A stretch of DNA of 39,028 nucleotides from Planctomycetota bacterium (GTDB lineage: Bacteria; Planctomycetota; Planctomycetia; Pirellulales; UBA1268): the NCBI GenBank assembly GCA_003671185.1, contig QWPN01000069.1:1-39028 (forward strand), in the 5' to 3' direction. Below the pieces are notes generated by a model, which searched no databases, was not told the DNA's origin, and was given only the letters and a program-made list of their open reading frames with translations. Position numbers and translations under genes: made by a program. Positions within the stretch are counted from its first letter, which is position 1. Each line of letters opens with the position of its first letter. Below are positions 35,492 through 39,028 of the stretch, in pieces.

Positions 35492-35827
35492 TCAGGCCTC
35501 CTCGGCGACCGCGCCGCGGCCCACGTCCTCCACCCCAGATATGCCATCGACCGTGAACCAGCGGGTGAACAGGTCGAAGTCGGCCGTGTCCGGCCAGTTT
35601 CCTTCGTCCGGCTGCCAGGCCTTCAACTCGCGCCTGAAAATCTCCTCGAACATGTCCTCGACGACCTCCTCCACCTCTTCGGGGTAATGGCAGCTAGGGA
35701 TCAAGTAGACGGCACGATCCGCGAACTCCCGGCGGGCCATGATCGCCTCATCGGTCACTCCGCAGGTCTTGAGCCAGCCATAGAAGGCCGGTTCGTGGCC
35801 AATGACGACGGCACTGCGATTGAGCAT
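35492..35827 (-). CDS. Small acidic conserved hypothetical protein
   Basis: 111 residues from the ATG at 35827 (MLNRSAVVIGHEPAFYGWLK). The pattern AVYLIPSCHYPEEVEEVVED, then MFEEIFRRELKAWQPDE and NWPDTADFDLFTRWFTV, is familiar from a widespread family of roughly 100-residue acidic bacterial proteins with the order VYLIP - E-rich helix - EIFxxEL-W - WP - F-WF. I know no established function for it. There is no signal peptide. It ends 125 bases before the DUF1549/DUF1553 start on the same strand and is otherwise isolated. Confidence 0.75.
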   Translation of the reverse strand: MLNRSAVVIGHEPAFYGWLKTCGVTDEAIMARREFADRAVYLIPSCHYPEEVEEVVEDMFEEIFRRELKAWQPDEGNWPDTADFDLFTRWFTVDGISGVEDVGRGAVAEEA

Positions 35828-36063
35828 GGGTTCCCGCCGGGTTCTTGGTATCCGGCGTTCTGCCCCGATTTCCTCCCATCGCGTTGCCTGCCACGGGAGC
35901 CGCACCGCCCGGCCCGCCTGGCGAACCGCTGCCAATGAGCATAGGCAGCGCTGGAGCGGTAGAAAAATCGCCATCGCAGCCCCGCCCCAGGAGCCCGGCC
36001 GTCGCCCCGACACTTCCGCACTCCGTGAGAAGCGGATTGCTTTGTCACGTTTTCGCCTGCCAG
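35828..36063. other. Intergenic gap upstream of the small acidic protein gene
   Basis: 236 bases between the small protein gene and the sulfotransferase-like gene, both on the minus strand. Coding-like composition continues in the frame of the small protein, but the extra residues have no family match that I recognise. No clear promoter or terminator is visible. Confidence 0.3.
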
Positions 36064-37008
36064 TCAGACCCCGCGGCGGGGGTCGGTGGTCGGCTGGTTG
36101 CGGCAACTGGCGTAGTCGTATCCGAACCGGCGGGTGTACCCGGTGACTGAGGCCGCCTCGATCGCGTTCCGGTACGGCGTCTCGGCGAAGGCCTTCCGCA
36201 TCGCCTCGGCCCCCGGCTTCTCACTGCTGACGTTGGCGAAGCGCGTCAATCGCACGTGTCCCAGGCCCAGGTGATCCATCACCATGTCGAAGCTGACGGG
36301 AAGATCCTCAAAGCGAATCGCGTACGCAGAACCGGTGCCCATACGACCGAAGCGCACCTGCGGTGCGATCTCGTCGAGACAGTCGAGGGACAGGCCGGTG
36401 AACTGCTGAAACTCCTCGGCGAACCACTCGTGGGGCCGCCGAAAGATCCCGGCCATGCGTTTCATGACCAGCGCCTCGTCGTGGCTGCAGTCGAGGCAGT
36501 CACGAATCTGGGCCGGGCTCTGCCGCGCCACTTGGACGATCGTCCCTCCCTCGGCGCACAGCCTGCCGATGTTGTCCACCGTCCGCGTGATCGCCCACCC
36601 GAGCCAATCGCCCCGCTCGTCGATGCGGATGCCTTGCCCGGTGCAGATGCGACGGAAGATGGCCTCGTGCTCGAAGAGATTCTGCACCAGGTTGGAACGG
36701 GCCCAGGCCAACGGCTCCCGGGCCAACGTGATCAGGCACAGTTCCACGCCCGTCTCCATCCCCGACTCGATCTGCCGGATGCGGCGATGCAGGTCGAGGT
36801 TCGAGAGCATCTGCCGAGAGGTGTGCCAATACGTCTCCTGCGAGAAATCCGGGTTCAACGCCTTGGTCAGACTCGCCTCGATCGTGTTCTTCGCCAGATA
36901 GTGGCAGTGCTGCACCTCGGCGCCGGCGATGGCCGCCAGGGTCTCGGCGATCGACACGCTGGCGACCTTGCCCATCTGGTAGACGACGAACAAGCGCTGT
37001 GTAGCCAT
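36064..37008 (-). CDS. NKWYS-type putative capsular polysaccharide synthesis (sulfotransferase-like) protein
   Basis: 314 residues from the ATG at 37008, with GGAAG just upstream. The start RLFVVYQMGKVASVSIAETL carries the VYQxGKVxSxSI signature of the putative capsular polysaccharide synthesis/NKWYS family (PF10364), which is related to sulfotransferases through a P-loop-like PAPS-binding loop (G13, K14, S17). Further blocks are HYLAKNTIEASL, LCLITLAREPLAWARSNLVQ (typical of the 3'-phosphate-binding Arg/Ser region) and YAIRFEDLPVSFDMVMDHLG. It probably modifies a surface polysaccharide. It is directly downstream of a second sulfotransferase gene by 43 bases. Confidence 0.8.
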   Translation of the reverse strand: MATQRLFVVYQMGKVASVSIAETLAAIAGAEVQHCHYLAKNTIEASLTKALNPDFSQETYWHTSRQMLSNLDLHRRIRQIESGMETGVELCLITLAREPLAWARSNLVQNLFEHEAIFRRICTGQGIRIDERGDWLGWAITRTVDNIGRLCAEGGTIVQVARQSPAQIRDCLDCSHDEALVMKRMAGIFRRPHEWFAEEFQQFTGLSLDCLDEIAPQVRFGRMGTGSAYAIRFEDLPVSFDMVMDHLGLGHVRLTRFANVSSEKPGAEAMRKAFAETPYRNAIEAASVTGYTRRFGYDYASCRNQPTTDPRRGV

Positions 37009-37051
37009 GGGACTTCCGTTTCTCACCGCGACTGCCACCCACTGACCGCGT

Positions 37052-37882
37052 TCAGGCGGCCTTCCGCTTGGACACCCCCGACGTCGGCTCGGCTGCCACT
37101 TCGTTCTCCAGCATCCAGGCGCGGGGGGTGTCGCACAGGGCCGCCTCGACTTCGGCCATATTCTCGATCACGTCCCCCAACCGGTCGGAGAGGATCTTCC
37201 GGGCCGGCGACATCAGGGCGGTCGGCTCCACGCCCAGGAACCGCTGCAGGTCGTCGAGCTTCTCCAGGTTCATCGGCGGCGCGAGCATGTCCTCGTAGTG
37301 AACCTCGATGAGGCGATGGCCCCTGAACAGGCCGCGGAAAAGCCGCTCCTCATCCTCCACGGCCGCGATGTCCGCCAGCATCTCCGCCACCGGCACCCGC
37401 ACCGGGCCGATGGTCGGCACCTGCTCCGCCGACAGGGCCAGCGTCTGCTTCGTGACCCGCTCGACGACGTACTGGGAGAGAAATCGCTTCAGGCTGTTGC
37501 GCCGCATAAGGTGCACGATGAGCACCTGCCGCTCCACGAGCACCCGCTCCAGCAACCCCGTCCAGCGATCGAGTGCGAACGCGTCATAGAGGATCTTGGC
37601 CCCGACGGCACTCATCCGTCCCGGGTACAGGACCTCGTCCATGAGAAATGCCCCGGGGTCGGCGTCGCGGGCGGCGACCAGACGGTCGCGGAGCGGTGAT
37701 GGGACGTGTGGATTGAGGCCCGCCAGGCTGCGCAGCTCAGGCGCGAACACCTCGCCGTGGCAGCACACCGCAGGATGCGAGTTGAGGAGCAGCCGTAGAT
37801 GGGTGCTGCCGGTGCGTGGTGCCGCCACGATCAGGAACTGAACCGGCGCTTCGCCTGCGGAGGATGGCGGTGGACTGAACAT
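37052..37882 (-). CDS. Sulfotransferase family protein
   Basis: 276 residues from the ATG at 37882. The 5'-phosphosulfate-binding loop is APRTGSTHLRLLLNSHP (R23-T27), with the expected strand-loop-helix context. The 3'-phosphate-binding region is probably VHLMRRNSLKRFLSQ, with Arg and Ser. A late LIEVHYEDML matches the usual Y/R-E-D motif. The enzyme should move sulfate from PAPS to a carbohydrate or other acceptor. It has no signal or membrane segment. The adjacent NKWYS-type gene and the acyltransferase remnant upstream suggest a surface-glycan modification locus. Confidence 0.88.
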   Translation of the reverse strand: MFSPPPSSAGEAPVQFLIVAAPRTGSTHLRLLLNSHPAVCCHGEVFAPELRSLAGLNPHVPSPLRDRLVAARDADPGAFLMDEVLYPGRMSAVGAKILYDAFALDRWTGLLERVLVERQVLIVHLMRRNSLKRFLSQYVVERVTKQTLALSAEQVPTIGPVRVPVAEMLADIAAVEDEERLFRGLFRGHRLIEVHYEDMLAPPMNLEKLDDLQRFLGVEPTALMSPARKILSDRLGDVIENMAEVEAALCDTPRAWMLENEVAAEPTSGVSKRKAA

Positions 37883-38007
37883 GTGGCGGCACCTGAGACG
37901 CCGGAACTGGACGATGTCGGCCCGGTCCGCACGGTTCCGTCGGCTCCGGCTTCGCCAGTCTCATACCAACTGGCCCGCAGCGGGGACAGACTGCTGCCTG
38001 GGTATTC

Positions 38008-38449
38008 AGCACATCCCGAGGCGACGGATCGCACGTCGCAGGGGTGACTCGACGAGCGAGAACGACACCTGCGACACGGCCAGACAGCAGGCCAGGTACA
38101 GAAACAGCCCGGGACGCCCTCATGCAGACCGTGGCTACATCACGGCAAACACGGAGGCGTGGAGAAGGTAGGGCGAATAGGAAAGCTCCCCGAGTTTGTC
38201 GCCGATCCTGTTTTCCAGGAGCGGATTCCCGTCCGGCACCAGGAACACGAACAGGAAGAACAGCATCACGCCCCACTGGCAGATGCCAACCAACCCGCTC
38301 AGGGATCTCGTCCACAGGTTGTCGTGGCTGAGAACCACGAGCAGTGCGGCCAGCCCACGCAACGTGTTGAGCCGGCGGATTTCTGGGCCGCCCTCTGCCA
38401 CAAGTCCGCCTGCGTTCCGCTCGCCGTCGTCTGGCACGTGCTGCTCCAC
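38008..38449 (-). pseudogene. Acyltransferase-3 (OafA-like) pseudogene with internal deletion and two in-frame stops
   Basis: The reverse strand reads EIRRLNTLRGLAALLVVLSH, the N-terminal helix of acyltransferase-3 proteins. It soon reaches LGELSYSPYLLHASVFAVM, which belongs near the C-terminus, so most of the roughly 350-400-residue protein is missing. A TAG (38137-38135) and then a TGA 12 bases later break the frame. The same frame then continues GLFLYLACCLAVSQVSFSLV and ESPLRRAIRRLGMC to a final TGA at 38008, which matches the family's last helix and VE-x-PLRR motif. The intact gene would have O-acylated a glycan. The rest of 37883-38575 holds no gene that I can see. Confidence 0.75.
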
Positions 38450-38507
38450 GTTGTTCCCGGCTGCTGGTCACCGCAGGGCGCGACAATGTAGGTTAAAAAA
38501 AGCTCGA

Positions 38508-38558
38508 CTTCGCACCCGCGGTCGCCCTGGCCGCCGCTGGAGACCCGCTTCGCACCCG
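38508..38558 (+). repeat. 11-bp direct repeat spaced 40 bp upstream of the C45 gene
   Basis: CTTCGCACCCG occurs at 38508-38518 and 38548-38558, exactly 40 bases apart, ending 17 bases before the ATG at 38576. The spacing is about four helical turns, as for a tandem regulator site. It could be chance in GC-rich DNA. Confidence 0.35.
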
Positions 38559-38575
38559 GTTACCCCGTGGACAGC

Positions 38576-39028
38576 ATGGCCGTGATTCGTTTCATCCTCG
38601 TGACGCTTGCCTGCCTGGCGGCGACCACGAGCTCCTGTCGCCCGGCGGCGCCGCGAAGCGTCGCCGTCGTCGACCTCGCTGGCGCGCCCGCGGAGATCGG
38701 CCGCGCCTGTGGAGTCCGCCTCCGGGAGCGAATCAGGCTGCTCGAGGAGCGATACGTGGGCGGCCTGTTCCGTGACGAGGCGGGGCGACAGAGGGCCCTC
38801 CAGGCCGCGTTGCCATTCCTCGACCAACTCCGGCCGCACCATCGAGTCGAGTTGCTGGCTATGGCCGAGTCGGTCGGCCTCCCGGTCGAGCGCGTCCTGC
38901 TGGCGAACTGCTTTCTCGACCTGCTGCCGGCGATCGGCTGCGCGACCGTGACCCTGCCCGCTGACGCCGCCCCCGATGGAGTGGCGCGGTTCGGCCGCAA
39001 CCTCGACTTCCCTGGGCACGCTGTGGCG
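38576..39028 (+). CDS. C45-type Ntn hydrolase (acyl-CoA:6-APA acyltransferase-like), 3' end outside window
   Basis: 151 residues are visible from the ATG at 38576, running off the window. The N-terminus AVIRFILVTLACLAATTSSC is a probable lipoprotein or secretory signal (C21). The text then follows the C45/AAT pattern: VVDLAGAPAEIGRACGVRLR, a helical stretch with ELLAMAESVGLPVERVLLAN, and the autocatalytic cleavage site IGCATV with candidate nucleophile C122. After it comes FGRNLDFPG, the conserved R-N-x-D after the nucleophile. Family members make or hydrolyse amide bonds after self-processing. The substrate is unknown. It is divergent from the acyltransferase pseudogene. Confidence 0.85.
   Translation, partial: MAVIRFILVTLACLAATTSSCRPAAPRSVAVVDLAGAPAEIGRACGVRLRERIRLLEERYVGGLFRDEAGRQRALQAALPFLDQLRPHHRVELLAMAESVGLPVERVLLANCFLDLLPAIGCATVTLPADAAPDGVARFGRNLDFPGHAVA

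Noticed and set aside
35828-36106. A longer 204-residue version of the small acidic protein starting at 36106
   Set aside because: The extra N-terminal residues are Arg/Pro-rich, overlap the end of the sulfotransferase-like gene and do not fit the family, whose homologues begin near MLNRSAVVI.
38008-38449. A frameshift as cause of the acyltransferase break
   Set aside because: Codon-by-codon reading shows the C-terminal part is in the same frame as the N-terminal part. The break is due to TAG and TGA codons plus an internal deletion.

Overview
The window is high-GC DNA from a bacterium that is most probably a planctomycete, likely a Pirellulales-type lineage. The pointers are the adjacent DUF1549/DUF1553 and DUF1501 genes, which are a planctomycete hallmark, a ThiD2-ThiE fusion, a Gram-negative lipid A gene (lpxB), a long ClpC, sparse Shine-Dalgarno sites and extended -10 promoter motifs. 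This assignment is an inference from gene content, and no rRNA or tRNA gene is present to confirm it.

Layout. Positions 1-728 (minus) hold the N-terminal part of an M20 metallopeptidase. Positions 857-2646 (plus) hold two exported proteins: an NTF2-like (SnoaL/DUF4440) protein and a coiled-coil protein. Positions 2822-4746 (plus) hold a translationally coupled pair for surface glycan synthesis, a GT2 glycosyltransferase and an RgpF-like protein. Positions 4942-20095 (plus) are a complete 14-gene nuoABCDEFGHIJKLMN operon for respiratory complex I. A Mrp-type Fe-S carrier gene follows, whose start codon overlaps the nuoN stop. The operon is very tight except for a 193-bp gap between nuoD and nuoE, which holds a 130-bp inverted-repeat element. 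Half of a second copy lies just after mrp.

Positions 21280-24603 (minus) hold a secreted double YHS-like cysteine protein, lpxB, an M50 site-2-type metalloprotease and an SGNH-like hydrolase. The terminator of the YHS-like gene runs directly into the lpxB ribosome-binding site. Positions 24738-28480 hold an MFS-like transporter and a CYTH phosphatase-type protein (both minus), a TlpA-like thiol lipoprotein (plus) and a ThiD2-ThiE protein (minus). Positions 28571-31903 (plus) hold a small membrane TPR protein and clpC. Positions 31984-35366 (minus) are the DUF1549/DUF1553-DUF1501 pair. Positions 35492-39028 hold a small acidic conserved protein, two different sulfotransferase-like enzymes in tandem, a decayed acyltransferase-3 pseudogene, and the start of a C45-type Ntn hydrolase running off the window.

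Functional picture. The core is energy metabolism: NADH:quinone oxidoreductase with all Fe-S ligands visible, including the optional N7 cluster, and an attached Fe-S carrier. The flanks are mostly envelope functions (glycan synthesis and sulfation, lipid A, membrane proteolysis, exported proteins). The points most worth checking are the inverted-repeat element inside the nuo operon, the nuo leader with two mutually exclusive hairpins, the Mrp-nuoN coupling with an altered CxxC motif, the terminator/RBS overlap ahead of lpxB, and the acyltransferase pseudogene with two in-frame stops. I found no CRISPR array, tRNA, rRNA, transposase or phage gene, and no clearly new multi-gene system.
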